Source: Hyphomicrobiales bacterium (GTDB taxonomy: Bacteria; Pseudomonadota; Alphaproteobacteria; Rhizobiales; Methyloligellaceae). Taken from it: a stretch of 64,000 nucleotides of DNA. Position 1 is the stretch's first letter. Each line of letters begins with the position of its first letter. The notes beneath the pieces were generated by a model. It was given only the letters and a program-made list of their open reading frames with translations, searched no databases and was not told where the DNA came from. The stretch spans positions 1-64,000 of the forward strand of contig JAJFHN010000041.1 of the NCBI GenBank assembly GCA_021775595.1, read 5' to 3'. Positions 1 through 12,461 of the stretch are shown here, piece after piece. Position numbers and translations under genes: made by a program.

Positions 1-251
1 TGCCCGATATAGAGATGACAAAACCCGCCGATATAGCCCATGCCGTAAAGCTGGCCCGCCTTTTCTTCGAACCGGCGGATCAACAACATCAGGCTATAGG
101 CGTCGCGCTCGGCGTCTGCTTCCAGCTCAGGCACAGCGGCATCGCCCGCAGCGGATAGATCCGCCGCATCAACGTCATCGGAAATTTGTGTAGAGCCGGC
201 GTCGCTGTCGGCAAATTGCAGACGATTGTGGGGATCGTCGGAAACCGTCAT
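1..251 (-). CDS. pdhA: Pyruvate dehydrogenase E1 alpha subunit, N-terminal part (partial)
   Basis: Only the first 83 codons are in the window; the gene runs off the left edge. The ATG is at 249-251. Residues 1-48 are an Asp/Ala/Ser-rich, probably disordered leader. From about residue 49 the family's conserved start follows, with [17 protein letters not shown] and then [10 protein letters not shown], the entry to the thiamine-diphosphate-binding E1 alpha fold. In the complete complex E1 decarboxylates pyruvate and acetylates the lipoyl domain of E2, feeding acetyl-CoA into the citrate cycle. Its place downstream of the FtsB-like gene and enolase on the same strand is the usual alphaproteobacterial arrangement. 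Identification is firm from the conserved block; catalytic residues lie outside the window. Confidence 0.9.
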   Translation of the reverse strand, partial: MTVSDDPHNRLQFADSDAGSTQISDDVDAADLSAAGDAAVPELEADAERDAYSLMLLIRRFEEKAGQLYGMGYIGGFCHLYIG

Positions 252-395
252 GGGGCCTCGCTAGCGTTTCCTTGGCCTGCACGTTACACGAGTTGTGCCG
301 GTTTTGCCAGCGCGCCGCTATTGCGGTGGATATCATTCAAGATATTGAAATCATTTGTTTATTAACCCGTCGACGTGCGACGGATCGGCCCATGC

Positions 396-716
396 TCAAG
401 GCTTGGGCAGCGCAGCGGTGGACGCCGTATTGCCGTCGAGAATGACGATGTCGTTGGGGTGGGCGAAATTCAAGATCGCGCGCACCTGCTCATCCAGCAT
501 GTCGGGGTCGAGATGGCTGGCTCGCATCAAATCGACGTCGCGCTCAATGCGCGCGCGCACCGCCTTGAGTCCCGCCAATTCGCCCTGCAGCGCCGCAACC
601 CGGTTCTGCAGTTCGGCGCGGGAGCGCATGCCATGATCGCCGGTCAGCAAATGGTAGGTGAAATAGGAAATCAACGCCAAACATGTGAGCGATGTCAGAA
701 TTGGACGCCAACGCAT
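396..716 (-). CDS. FtsB/DivIC-like septum formation initiator protein
   Basis: This 106-residue protein has a short cytoplasmic start (MRWRP), one membrane segment at about residues 6-25, and a charged heptad-like stretch at about 29-65 that should form a coiled coil. A conserved tail with DMLDEQVRAILNFAHPNDIV follows. That architecture is the FtsB/DivIC family, which in other bacteria joins FtsL and FtsQ in the divisome at the inner membrane. An in-frame upstream ATG exists at 755, but starting there would put 13 unrelated residues before the membrane segment, so 716 is preferred. It lies between enolase and pdhA, a position this family holds in many alphaproteobacteria. Family assignment is good; a division role here is inferred. 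Confidence 0.8.
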   Translation of the reverse strand: MRWRPILTSLTCLALISYFTYHLLTGDHGMRSRAELQNRVAALQGELAGLKAVRARIERDVDLMRASHLDPDMLDEQVRAILNFAHPNDIVILDGNTASTAALPKP

Positions 717-804
717 AAGAGCACACCCCATAAATCCAGCCCACTCACCGTGCAAGATGGGCAGATCCCAGGATCAAGATTAGCGCGTTCCCGTTAAGCA
801 GTGG

Positions 805-2974
<2,170 letters not shown>

Positions 2975-2989
2975 GCACCCCAGAGAGCG

Positions 2990-3619
2990 ATGTATTCAGT
3001 CAAAGAAATCTACGCGACATTACAGGGTGAAGGCGCGCAAACCGGCCGTTCGGCCGTATTTTGCCGTTTTGCCGGTTGCAATCTGTGGTCGGGACGCGAA
3101 GCAGATCGCGATAGGGCCGTTTGTAAATTCTGCGACACTGATTTTATCGGCACGGACGGCCCAGGAGGCGGCCAGTTCGCAGACGCCGCGAGCCTGGCAG
3201 AGGCTTGCCGTGCGCTTTGGCCAGGCGGAAGCGCTACGCCATTTGCTGTTTTGACGGGCGGTGAGCCGATGTTGCAAGTCGATCAGCCTCTGCTCGATGC
3301 GCTGCACCACCTGGGCTTTGAGATCGCCATCGAATCCAACGGCACGCTGCCCGTTCCCCGCGCAATCGATTGGATTTGCGTCAGCCCAAAGGCAAATGCC
3401 GAGCTGGTGCAAATCTCCGGAGACGAGCTCAAGCTTGTTTTTCCGCAAGCCGGCGCGACGCCCGATGTGTATCAATCCCTGGATTTTTGTCATTTTTTCC
3501 TTCAGCCAATGGACGGCGATGCCCGCGAAGAAAACACGCGCGCCGCGGTTGACTATTGCGCCCAAAACCCCCGTTGGCGGCTTTCGCTGCAGACCCACAA
3601 GCTCATCGGACTGCGCTAG
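2990..3619 (+). CDS. queE: 7-carboxy-7-deazaguanine synthase QueE (radical SAM)
   Basis: QueE is the radical SAM enzyme that contracts 6-carboxytetrahydropterin to 7-carboxy-7-deazaguanine. The 209-residue protein begins MYSVKEIYATLQGEGAQTGR, the typical QueE entry with substrate-binding residues. The cluster-binding cysteines are C30, C45 and C48, giving CX14CX2C rather than the common CX3CX2C; this insertion is known for a branch of QueE proteins. The SAM-contacting LTGGEP motif follows near residue 86. The gene sits between queC and queD in the same operon, so product and substrate genes are neighbours. Length and motif order are complete, with no sign of truncation. Confidence 0.93.
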   Translation: MYSVKEIYATLQGEGAQTGRSAVFCRFAGCNLWSGREADRDRAVCKFCDTDFIGTDGPGGGQFADAASLAEACRALWPGGSATPFAVLTGGEPMLQVDQPLLDALHHLGFEIAIESNGTLPVPRAIDWICVSPKANAELVQISGDELKLVFPQAGATPDVYQSLDFCHFFLQPMDGDAREENTRAAVDYCAQNPRWRLSLQTHKLIGLR

Positions 3620-3684
3620 AGACCAGCGTAGATATGTCTTTGGCAGCACTGGCATTCCGCCGATAAATCCCCTAAACAGCGCCC

Positions 3685-4065
3685 ATGTTGATCTACAAGG
3701 AATTCGTGTTCGAGGCGGCCCATCTTCTGCCCCAGGCCATTGCCGGCACGGAAAAGAAATATGGCCGGCTGCACGGGCACTCCTACCGGGTGCGGGTGAC
3801 GCTTGAGGGCGAGCCCGATGCGGAAACGGGCCTGGTCGTCCCCTTCGAGATTTTTGAGAAGGCAATCGGCGCGGCGCGGGATCAACTCGATCACAGTTTT
3901 CTCAACGAGGACATTGACGAGCTCGGTCTGCCGACGCTCGAAAACATTGCGCGTTGGCTTTGGCAGAAATTGGCGAATGATCTGGCGGGCTTGACCGAGG
4001 TGACGGTCGCGCGCGACACCTGCCGGGAAGGCTGCATCTATCGGGGTCCCCGAGCGGCCGCCTGA
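3685..4065 (+). CDS. queD: 6-carboxytetrahydropterin synthase QueD-like protein, catalytic Cys replaced
   Basis: This 126-residue protein belongs to the PTPS/QueD family, which turns dihydroneopterin triphosphate into 6-carboxytetrahydropterin. Zinc-ligand histidines are visible at H13 (FEAAH) and at H30 and H32 (LHGH). A later LDHSFLN supplies the Asp-His pair, and [10 protein letters not shown] is the usual end. One residue is unexpected. From memory of the E. coli protein, the nucleophilic Cys sits just before GRLHGH; here that residue is Tyr26 (codon TAT at 3760-3762). The acidic residue before TCxxGC is Asp111, where E. coli, as I recall it, has Glu. The protein may be a lineage variant or may have altered activity. 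Its position between queE and queF supports a role in the same pathway. Confidence 0.85.
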   Translation: MLIYKEFVFEAAHLLPQAIAGTEKKYGRLHGHSYRVRVTLEGEPDAETGLVVPFEIFEKAIGAARDQLDHSFLNEDIDELGLPTLENIARWLWQKLANDLAGLTEVTVARDTCREGCIYRGPRAAA

Positions 4066-4081
4066 GTTTCGAAAGTATTCC

Positions 4082-4543
4082 ATGTCCAAGAATGACGATC
4101 AGCTCTCCAAACTCGGAAAACCGGTTGGCATACCGGCCTCGCCCGAAGCGGCTGAGTTAGAGCGCGCAAAAAATCCCCACCGCGACACCCACTATGTGGC
4201 GCGCTTCACGGCGCCGGAGTTCACTTCGCTGTGCCCAATCACGGGCCAGCCCGATTTTGCGCATTTGGTGATCGATTACGCCCCCGATGCCTGGATCCTC
4301 GAATCCAAGTCCTTCAAGCTCTATCTCTCGTCCTTCCGCAATGAGGGCGCCTTTCACGAGGATTGCACGGTCGCTATTGGTAAGCGCGTCGCGGAGGCCA
4401 TCGAACCGCACTGGCTGCGTATCGGCGGCTATTGGTTTCCGCGTGGCGGCATGCCGATCGACGTGTTTTGGCAGTGGGGAGAGTTGCCGCAAGGCGTTTG
4501 GCTGCCAGATCAGGGCGTTTCGCCCTACCGCGGCCGCGGCTGA
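4082..4543 (+). CDS. queF: NADPH-dependent 7-cyano-7-deazaguanine reductase QueF
   Basis: QueF reduces the nitrile of preQ0 to the amine preQ1, which is then inserted into tRNA. The 153-residue product is the short, single-domain form. The catalytic cysteine is C51 in [11 protein letters not shown], which also carries the conserved Asp58. The diagnostic QueF motif [15 protein letters not shown] spans residues 74-88 and the family's H92-E93 pair follows. It lies 16 bases after queD. Presence of QueF argues that the cluster serves tRNA queuosine rather than 7-deazaguanine in DNA. Its TGA stop overlaps the ATG of the next gene by one base, so translation is likely coupled. Confidence 0.95.
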   Translation: MSKNDDQLSKLGKPVGIPASPEAAELERAKNPHRDTHYVARFTAPEFTSLCPITGQPDFAHLVIDYAPDAWILESKSFKLYLSSFRNEGAFHEDCTVAIGKRVAEAIEPHWLRIGGYWFPRGGMPIDVFWQWGELPQGVWLPDQGVSPYRGRG

Positions 4544-5547
4544 TGCAGTCCGCGCCGCTGATGATCATCACGAACGGCGACGTGGCCGCGGGGCTGTTGC
4601 GTCAAGCCGTGCCTGGCGCCGAGGTGTTGCCGTGGCGGGATGTTTTGGCCGATGGGCCGGTGCCAATGGCGTCCACCATCGCCGAACTCTCCGAAGTTCG
4701 CGCTGATTTTTTAGCGTCCAAGGGCTGGGGAGACGCGCAAGCATTGCGCCAGATATTCGAAGCCCGCAACAGAGGGTTGGAGCAGCATGAGATGTTTGAC
4801 CAGGTCGTGCTCTGGTTCGAACACGATCTCTACGACCAGCTGCAATTGATCCAGATCCTCGATTGGTTCTCTGAGCATGAGCTGGGCGAGCGGCTTGCGC
4901 TGGTGCAAACGCAAGATTTTATCGGGCGGCGCAGCGTTGAGGACATCGCCGAACTTCGTGCGCTGGAGACGCCTGTGAGCGCCGAGCAAATCGAGATTGC
5001 GCGGATTGCCTGGCGGGCGTTCCGCGAGCCCGAGCTCTATGATTGGTCTGCGCTGCGGGACGAGGACATCGAAGCCTTGCCCAATCTCGAAGCCGCCGTT
5101 TTGCGCCAGCTCCAGGAGCTGCCCGGCACCAAGGACGGCCTGTCGCGCACCGAGCGCACCATCCTCGAGGCCGTCCAGTCCGGCGTTCAAAAGCCGGTGG
5201 AGCTGTTTTCAGCGGTGCAAGACAAAGAAGCGGCGCCTTTTATGGGCGATTGGAGTTTTTGGGACCGGCTTGATGGCATCGCCAACGGTCCCGACGCGTT
5301 GATTACGGGCCTCGACGACATGCGGTTTCAGCCCGATTGGCCAGATGAGATTCGCGACGCCTATTTCGAGCGCGAGGTGGCGCTCAGCGATTTCGGCGAA
5401 GAGGTATTGGCGGGCGATGGTGATTTCGCCGAGCGTGGAACAATCGACCGCTGGCTCGGCGGCACGCACGTTACGTCTGAAAACTTATGGCGTTTCGACC
5501 GGGAGACCGCCAGTCTGATCGCGCCCGAAACCGGTCAGGCGTTCTGA
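4543..5547 (+). CDS. DUF1835 domain-containing protein of unknown function
   Basis: This 334-residue protein starts in a TGATG overlap with queF (start 4543; an alternative Met is at 4561). The N-terminal half has the DUF1835 pattern: a beta strand with NGD ([11 protein letters not shown]), then [14 protein letters not shown], and later [19 protein letters not shown]. The second half is rich in acidic and aromatic residues and contains a segment, [16 protein letters not shown], of the kind seen in winged-helix or phage-like helical domains. No signal peptide or membrane segment is apparent. The biochemical function is not known to me. Coupling to queF suggests co-expression with queuosine synthesis, but that is association only. 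Its last 13 bases overlap the convergent kdsA. Confidence 0.75.
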   Translation: MQSAPLMIITNGDVAAGLLRQAVPGAEVLPWRDVLADGPVPMASTIAELSEVRADFLASKGWGDAQALRQIFEARNRGLEQHEMFDQVVLWFEHDLYDQLQLIQILDWFSEHELGERLALVQTQDFIGRRSVEDIAELRALETPVSAEQIEIARIAWRAFREPELYDWSALRDEDIEALPNLEAAVLRQLQELPGTKDGLSRTERTILEAVQSGVQKPVELFSAVQDKEAAPFMGDWSFWDRLDGIANGPDALITGLDDMRFQPDWPDEIRDAYFEREVALSDFGEEVLAGDGDFAERGTIDRWLGGTHVTSENLWRFDRETASLIAPETGQAF

Positions 5548-6434
5548 GCCGCGATGCGTTTCTTGGCGATCTGATCGATCTCCATCAGTTCCCGCAACAG
5601 GCTCTCGAGCTCATTGAGCGGCACCATGTTCGGGCCATCGGAGGGTGATTTCTCGGGCTCATCATGGGTTTCGATGAAGAGACCGGCGACGCCAACCGCG
5701 ACCGCGGCGCGCGCCAGGACCGGCACGAATTGGCGCTCGCCCCCACTTGTCGCCCCCTGCCCGCCCGGCTGCTGAACCGAGTGGGTGGCGTCGAAGACGA
5801 CGGGTGAGCCGGTCTCGGCCAAAATAGGAAGCGCCCGCATATCAGAAACGAGCGTGTTGTAGCCAAAGCTCGCGCCTCGTTCGGTGATCAACACGTTGGG
5901 ATTCCCCGCGGCTGCAACCTTTTCGACGACGTTTTTCATGTCCCAGGGCGCCAAAAACTGACCCTTCTTGACTTTAATGACGCGTCCGGTCTGAGCCGCG
6001 GCCACGAGCAGGTCGGTCTGGCGGCACAAAAAGGCGGGAATTTGCAAGACATCGACGGCCTCGGCGACGCGCGCGCATTGAGCCGGCTCGTGGACGTCCG
6101 TGACCACCGGCAGTCCGGTGGTTTCGCGAATTTCGGCGAAAATCGGCAAGGCTTCGTCGATACCAATGCCCCTGGCACTCGAAATGCTCGTGCGGTTGGC
6201 CTTGTCGAAGGAGCTCTTATAGATAAGCCCAAGCCCAAGGCGCTCGGATATCTCTTTGAGCGCGGCAGACATTTCAAGCGCATGGGCGCGGCTCTCGAGC
6301 GCGCAAGGACCGGCAAACAGCGCAAACGGCAGTTCGCTCGAGAGCGCGATCTGGCCGATCTGAACGCGGCTGTTGAGGGGGGATTTCTTGCTGCTCATGG
6401 GGGATGACTTGGCAGGCCGGGCCCTATCCGTCAA
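5535..6434 (-). CDS. kdsA: 3-deoxy-8-phosphooctulonate (Kdo-8-P) synthase
   Basis: KdsA condenses phosphoenolpyruvate with arabinose 5-phosphate to give Kdo-8-phosphate for the lipopolysaccharide inner core. The 299-residue protein shows FAGPCALES near residue 40, the substrate block [42 protein letters not shown] and a closing [16 protein letters not shown]. The Cys in GPC, the His in DATH and the later Glu and Asp match the metal-ligand set of metal-dependent Kdo-8-P synthases, so this is probably the metal-dependent class. A second possible start is Met13 at 6398. It follows pyrG by 24 bases on the same strand and its 3' end overlaps the convergent DUF1835 gene. Confidence 0.96.
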   Translation of the reverse strand: MTDRARPAKSSPMSSKKSPLNSRVQIGQIALSSELPFALFAGPCALESRAHALEMSAALKEISERLGLGLIYKSSFDKANRTSISSARGIGIDEALPIFAEIRETTGLPVVTDVHEPAQCARVAEAVDVLQIPAFLCRQTDLLVAAAQTGRVIKVKKGQFLAPWDMKNVVEKVAAAGNPNVLITERGASFGYNTLVSDMRALPILAETGSPVVFDATHSVQQPGGQGATSGGERQFVPVLARAAVAVGVAGLFIETHDEPEKSPSDGPNMVPLNELESLLRELMEIDQIAKKRIAAQNA

Positions 6435-6458
6435 TCGAAACGGCTTGGTCTGTTCGGA

Positions 6459-8135
<1,677 letters not shown>

Positions 8136-8168
8136 TCAATTTTCCCCGGAAATTTTGTGTACTCGCTC

Positions 8169-8519
8169 CTATTCCGATTGCGGAACCGCCGGACGGGACG
8201 GCAATCCCGGTGTCAGAGCCGGAATATCGGAGCTTTGACCCGCCCCACCCGATTGCGGTTGCGTGCTCTCGAGGATCGAGGTGGGTGCTGCTGATTGGCG
8301 CGCCAGAATGGTCAGCAGGATGCTCGTGCAGAAAAAGGCCGCCGCCAGAACTGCCGTCGCGCGCGTCAGCAGATTGGCCGTGCCGCGCCCGGACATGAAT
8401 CCGCCGCCGCCGCCGCCGCCGCCAATTCCCAACGCACCGCCCTCAGAGCGCTGCAACAGAACCAGAGCCACGAGCGTCGCGGCGATCAAAAGATGAATGA
8501 CAAGAATGACGGTTGTCAT
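8169..8519 (-). CDS. secG: Preprotein translocase subunit SecG
   Basis: SecG is the small accessory subunit of the SecYEG protein-export channel. The 116-residue product starts MTTVILVIHLLIAATLVALV (a Met four codons upstream at 8531 is also in frame). It has two membrane segments at about residues 3-22 and 50-75, separated by LLQRSEGGALG and a run of eight glycines followed by FMSGRGTANLLTRAT, the conserved SecG loop. A Ser/Pro/Gln-rich tail of about 40 residues follows. The glycine run is encoded by a CCG trinucleotide tract on the plus strand. It is upstream of pyrG and downstream of tpiA, the conserved neighbourhood of this gene. Confidence 0.93.
   Translation of the reverse strand: MTTVILVIHLLIAATLVALVLLQRSEGGALGIGGGGGGGGFMSGRGTANLLTRATAVLAAAFFCTSILLTILARQSAAPTSILESTQPQSGGAGQSSDIPALTPGLPSRPAVPQSE
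8401..8423. repeat. CCG trinucleotide tract inside secG
   Basis: Seven uninterrupted CCG units plus two bases form the tract. On the minus strand they encode most of the eight-glycine run in the SecG cytoplasmic loop. Changes in unit number would keep the reading frame, so the tract could vary loop length but not switch the gene off. Confidence 0.85.
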
Positions 8520-8612
8520 GGCGTGTCCCAATTTACTGGTTGCGCGCCGCTTTTACCCAATTGCCGCAGGTTTGGCCAGCACGTACGAAAGCGGTGATCG
8601 CCGCCGCCAATA

Positions 8613-9374
8613 TCAATTGTGCGGGCGATCGATGCCAAACGAGTACCAATCGGATTTTTTCTCTGTCGAAACGCGCCGGCGGAAGCGCGGTTTGAGCTGT
8701 TGGGTCGGTTGCGCATCGGGCGTTACACCGGCGCTGGCGGCCAAATCCTCGCTGGTGAGTTGGCGTATTGAGTAGGTGAGCGGGCGGGTCTGGGACTGTG
8801 TCGCCAACAGCGCCGCGGGCGATGGCGAGTTGGCAGTTGGACCTTGCTTGGGCGCGATGGCGCCGGTCACATCCGCAGGTTTGCTATCACCGCTGCGTTG
8901 TCCTGGCGGCGAGCCGGTGTTCGGGGAGCTGTCGGGCGGATCGCTATCCTGATAGCCGTGCAGCGAATCCCGGATTGCCTCCATATCGAGCTCAACCGGC
9001 TCAATCGGCTTGCGCGGCCGTTCCTTTTTAAGCGGCAGGGGCACCTCTTTGGGTGGCCATTTCTTGGCCGTTTTGGCGACGGCGTCCGGCACGATCTTTT
9101 TCTGGCCCTTGAAACAGCGGAACTTGATGTGATCTTGCAGCATCAAATAGCGTTTGATGCGGCCAAGCTCTTCTTCCGCCAGGTTGGCTTTGGCCCATGT
9201 GGGGCCATTTTTCATGGTGCTTACGACGCCCTGTTTGCGCAGCGCGGCGTGCTCGGTCTTCAGCACCTTGCAGGTCTCGCTGCCAAGCGGTTTGGCCACG
9301 GCTTGGGGTCCAATGCACGCCGTGATCAGCCCGAAAAGCGCCAACCACCGCACAGTCGCACTCTTTGACATCAT
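8613..9374 (-). CDS. Unknown secreted or periplasmic protein
   Basis: I do not recognise this 253-residue protein. It begins MMSKSATVRW followed by a hydrophobic stretch ending near AVAKP, a plausible Sec signal peptide. The mature N-terminal part has two cysteines (SETCKVL and FRCFKG) about 50 residues apart, which could pair in the periplasm, within a basic helical region. The C-terminal half is low-complexity, rich in Pro, Ser, Gln and Thr, and ends in a basic RFRRRVS segment and DWYSFGIDRPHN. The open frame extends nine codons upstream, but the Met-Met pair fits the signal peptide better. It lies between tpiA and secG; no function can be inferred from that. Confidence 0.6.
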   Translation of the reverse strand: MMSKSATVRWLALFGLITACIGPQAVAKPLGSETCKVLKTEHAALRKQGVVSTMKNGPTWAKANLAEEELGRIKRYLMLQDHIKFRCFKGQKKIVPDAVAKTAKKWPPKEVPLPLKKERPRKPIEPVELDMEAIRDSLHGYQDSDPPDSSPNTGSPPGQRSGDSKPADVTGAIAPKQGPTANSPSPAALLATQSQTRPLTYSIRQLTSEDLAASAGVTPDAQPTQQLKPRFRRRVSTEKKSDWYSFGIDRPHN

Positions 9375-9512
9375 CGCAGGCCTACACTGAACTGCTTGCA
9401 CCCAGCGGCACGATCATGGTCTCGGCCGGGCACAGTAAGCAATTGCCGCACATCGGCTCCAACGCTATCGCAATAGTCGCCATTTGCCACTCGCAATTTT
9501 TCCAAATCTTCA

Positions 9513-10274
9513 TCAGCCGTCGACATAAACGGCAAGAATTTCAAAAAAATCTTGCGCCTTCAGGCTCGCGCCGCCGACAAGCGCGCCATTGACGTTTTCA
9601 ATTGCCATCAATTCTGCCGCATTCGCTCCCTTTACCGAGCCGCCGTAAAGAATACGGACACTTGCGCCTTCGCCCTCCCCCAAAATCTGTTCGAGTTCGG
9701 ATCTGATCCCGCCATGGACTTCGGCGATATCGGCGGGTGTTGGCGTTAAGCCCGTTCCGATTGCCCAAACGGGCTCGTATGCGATGATTGTATTGGCGGC
9801 ATTGGCGCCAGCGGGCAGCGAACCCCGCAATTGCCCGGTTACGACCTCGAGCGCGCGGCCCGCGCGGCGCTCATCCTCGGTCTCGCCGATACAGATAATT
9901 GCGACAATGCCCGCACGGTGAACGGCCTGGGCCTTTGCGTTGACGTCGTCATCGCTCTCGCCATGGTCGGCGCGCCGCTCGGAATGCCCCACGATCACGG
10001 CGCTGGCGCCGGCGTCGGCCAGCATTTCAGGCGAGATATCGCCGGTGCGCGCACCGCTCGTTTTGGCGTGGCAATCTTGGGCGCCAACGGCAATCGTCGA
10101 AGAAGTCAATTTGTCCGCCATTGCCGCGATCAGCGTAGCTGGCGGACAGATCATTATGTCGGCGGCAAGAGATTGTGCTCCAGCAACCTGTTTGAGCAAT
10201 TCATCGGCCTCGCCAAGCGATACCCGCAGGCCGTTCATTTTCCAATTCCCCGCAACAATTGGTCTTGGTTTCAC
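9513..10274 (-). CDS. tpiA: Triosephosphate isomerase
   Basis: TpiA interconverts dihydroxyacetone phosphate and glyceraldehyde 3-phosphate. The 253-residue TIM barrel shows the Asn-Lys of GNWKMNG near residue 10, the catalytic His in VIVGHSERR, the catalytic Glu with loop 6 in [11 protein letters not shown], and the phosphate-binding ILYGGSVK near the end. Length is normal. It is transcribed divergently from ppiD over a 283-base gap that must contain both promoters, and it leads the minus-strand run toward the secreted-protein gene, secG, pyrG and kdsA. Confidence 0.98.
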   Translation of the reverse strand: MKPRPIVAGNWKMNGLRVSLGEADELLKQVAGAQSLAADIMICPPATLIAAMADKLTSSTIAVGAQDCHAKTSGARTGDISPEMLADAGASAVIVGHSERRADHGESDDDVNAKAQAVHRAGIVAIICIGETEDERRAGRALEVVTGQLRGSLPAGANAANTIIAYEPVWAIGTGLTPTPADIAEVHGGIRSELEQILGEGEGASVRILYGGSVKGANAAELMAIENVNGALVGGASLKAQDFFEILAVYVDG

Positions 10275-10450
10275 TTCTGCCCCCCGTGCGCCCTGTCCGA
10301 ATGAATGTTCGCGATAAAGCAGCCGTTCAAATTGGCCGAACCGCGTCTGTGGCCAGGCGCGGATTTCGAATGCCCGTGTGATTGGGCAATATGATGACCA
10401 TGAATTATACCAAGCGAGCGCCCCTCGATTGGATGGCGCAACACCACCGC

Positions 10451-10479
10451 TTGCCGCCGGTCGAACGGCTCCATATCAT
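10451..10479 (+). promoter_or_regulatory. Putative sigma-70-type promoter for ppiD
   Basis: TTGCCG (10451-10456) and TATCAT (10474-10479) are separated by 17 bases. They match the -35 and -10 consensus at four and five of six positions. The site lies about 80 bases before the ppiD start in the tpiA/ppiD divergent gap. Found by eye only. Confidence 0.35.
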
Positions 10480-10557
10480 GACCATATTGTAAGCGCTTGT
10501 CCCAGGCCGATGGGATAAGATCGCCGAAGCAAATTCCACCAACCGATTGAGCGAGCC

Positions 10558-12447
10558 ATGTTGGAACAACTGCGAAAGGGCGCCGGTACTTGGGTTGCCA
10601 AAATTTTTATTGGACTCTTGGTGATGAGCTTCGCCGTATGGGGCGTTGCTGACATTTTCGGCGGCTATGGCGCCCAATCGCTGGCAAGCGTCGGCGACGA
10701 TGAAATCGAAGTGCAAGATTATCGGTTTGCCATGCAAACCGAAATGCGCCGGATCAGCCAGCAAATGGGCCGGCAAATGACGATGGAAGACGCGAGAAAT
10801 GCCGGGATCGACAGGCAGGTTTTGTTCCGGCTGGTGGGCGATGCCGCGCTGCAATCGCACGGCAAGGATCTTAATCTTGGCGTCAGTGAGCAGTATTTGG
10901 CCAAACGCCTGATGGAGGAGCCCGCCTTCCGCGGCCCCTCGGGCGCGTTTGAAAAGCAATATTTTGCGCAGGTTCTCCAAGCCAACGGCATGACGGAGCA
11001 GAACTACGTGGCTCGCCAACGGCTTGCCAGTATTCGCCGTCAGCTCACCCGTACCATGACGGAATCAGCGGTTGTTCCCGAGACATTATTGGCGGCCGTC
11101 AACTCATTCGAAAATGAAAAGCGCGTCCTTCGCTACATCACACTGCCATCTGCAATGGCGGGTAAGATTGACGCGCCGAGCGAAGACGATCTCAAAAAAT
11201 ATTACGAAACGCGCAAGCAAATTTACCGCGCGGCAGAGGTGCGCAAGCTCGCGCTGCTGGTCCTCGATCCACAGGAAATGGCCAAATCGATCGCGATTGA
11301 GCCGGATGTAATCGAGACGTATTTCGAGGCCAATAAGGACAGCTACCTGAAACCCGAGCGGCGCAAGGTGCAGCAAATCTCATTCAGCGACAAAGCGGCC
11401 GCAACCGCAGCCCACGACAAGCTCAATGGCGGCGCCGAATTTCTCGCTGTCGCGCTGGAGCAAGGTTTGGCGGAACAGGATATCGATCTCGGTCTGGTGG
11501 CAAAAAAAGATTTGGTCGACCCGGCTATCGCCGAGGCGGCATTTGGCCTGAAAAAAGGCGCCTATAGCGCACCGGTCGAGGGCCAATTGACGACGGCCAT
11601 TGTTCGGGTCACCGACATCGAAGTGCCGGTGCAGACGCCTGTGGCACAAGCCAAGGATGAGATAGGCAAGCGTTTGGCGCGCGACCGTGCCGCCAACGAT
11701 GTTCTTGATACCTACGACCGCATCGAAGACGACCGCGCGGGCGGCGGTACGCTTAGCGAGATCGCGAAAAAACTCTCGTTGCAATACACAGAAATCGAAT
11801 CGATCGACGCAAAAGGACTGGAGCCCTCGGGCAAACCAGCCGCTCTGCCTGGAGCAAGCGACAAATTGCTGGAAGCGGCTTTTGAGGGCGACGTCGGCGT
11901 TGAGATGGACCCCATCGAAACCAATACGGAAGGCTATGTGTGGATCGACGTGCTCAAGGTGGTGCCCGAGCGCGTCAAACCATTCGAAGAGGTGCGCGAC
12001 CAAGTCTTGACGGATTGGACCAAACAACAGACGCGCACGCGGTTGGCGGACTTGGGCAAGTCGCTCGTCGAGCGTCTCAAGAATGGTGAGGCACTTTCTG
12101 CTGTGGCCCAAAGCCTCAAACTGAATGTGCAGCAATCGACTCCGGTGAGCCGGCTCAAGCCCAATGTCCAAATCCCGCAAGCGGCGGTTGCCCAAGCATT
12201 TGTGCTGAGCGAAGGTGAAGCGGGTTCGGCTTGGGCGCCGGACGGCAAGGCGCGGTTGGTCTTCGAGGTGGTCAAAGTGGAAGCGCCGGCGCCATTGGCG
12301 AGCGACAGCAAAACGCAAATTTCCAACCGCATGGCCGCGCTGCTTGCAGACGATTATTTTTCACAGTACCTGTCCGGCCTGCGCGACGCATACGGCGTTA
12401 CCATCAACGAAGCCAAGGTCAACGAGATCACCGGACGCGGTCGCTGA
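10558..12447 (+). CDS. ppiD: Peptidyl-prolyl cis-trans isomerase D-like periplasmic folding factor
   Basis: This 629-residue protein is a membrane-anchored chaperone of the SurA/PpiD type that helps newly exported proteins at the Sec exit. It has a short basic start (MLEQLRKGAG), one membrane segment at about residues 15-33 (ends GVADIFGG), and a SurA_N-like helical region to about 230. A parvulin-type domain at about 245-360 follows, then further helical domains to the C-terminus. Active-site conservation in the parvulin part looks weak by eye, so a chaperone role may dominate. It starts a plus-strand run; trpE begins 14 bases after its stop, leaving no room for a trp leader attenuator between them. 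Confidence 0.88.
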   Translation: MLEQLRKGAGTWVAKIFIGLLVMSFAVWGVADIFGGYGAQSLASVGDDEIEVQDYRFAMQTEMRRISQQMGRQMTMEDARNAGIDRQVLFRLVGDAALQSHGKDLNLGVSEQYLAKRLMEEPAFRGPSGAFEKQYFAQVLQANGMTEQNYVARQRLASIRRQLTRTMTESAVVPETLLAAVNSFENEKRVLRYITLPSAMAGKIDAPSEDDLKKYYETRKQIYRAAEVRKLALLVLDPQEMAKSIAIEPDVIETYFEANKDSYLKPERRKVQQISFSDKAAATAAHDKLNGGAEFLAVALEQGLAEQDIDLGLVAKKDLVDPAIAEAAFGLKKGAYSAPVEGQLTTAIVRVTDIEVPVQTPVAQAKDEIGKRLARDRAANDVLDTYDRIEDDRAGGGTLSEIAKKLSLQYTEIESIDAKGLEPSGKPAALPGASDKLLEAAFEGDVGVEMDPIETNTEGYVWIDVLKVVPERVKPFEEVRDQVLTDWTKQQTRTRLADLGKSLVERLKNGEALSAVAQSLKLNVQQSTPVSRLKPNVQIPQAAVAQAFVLSEGEAGSAWAPDGKARLVFEVVKVEAPAPLASDSKTQISNRMAALLADDYFSQYLSGLRDAYGVTINEAKVNEITGRGR

Positions 12448-12461
12448 CGCTCTGCGCGCAT

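Noticed and set aside
12448-12461. Possible trp leader attenuator before trpE
   Set aside because: Only 14 bases separate ppiD and trpE; there is no room for a leader peptide and terminator.
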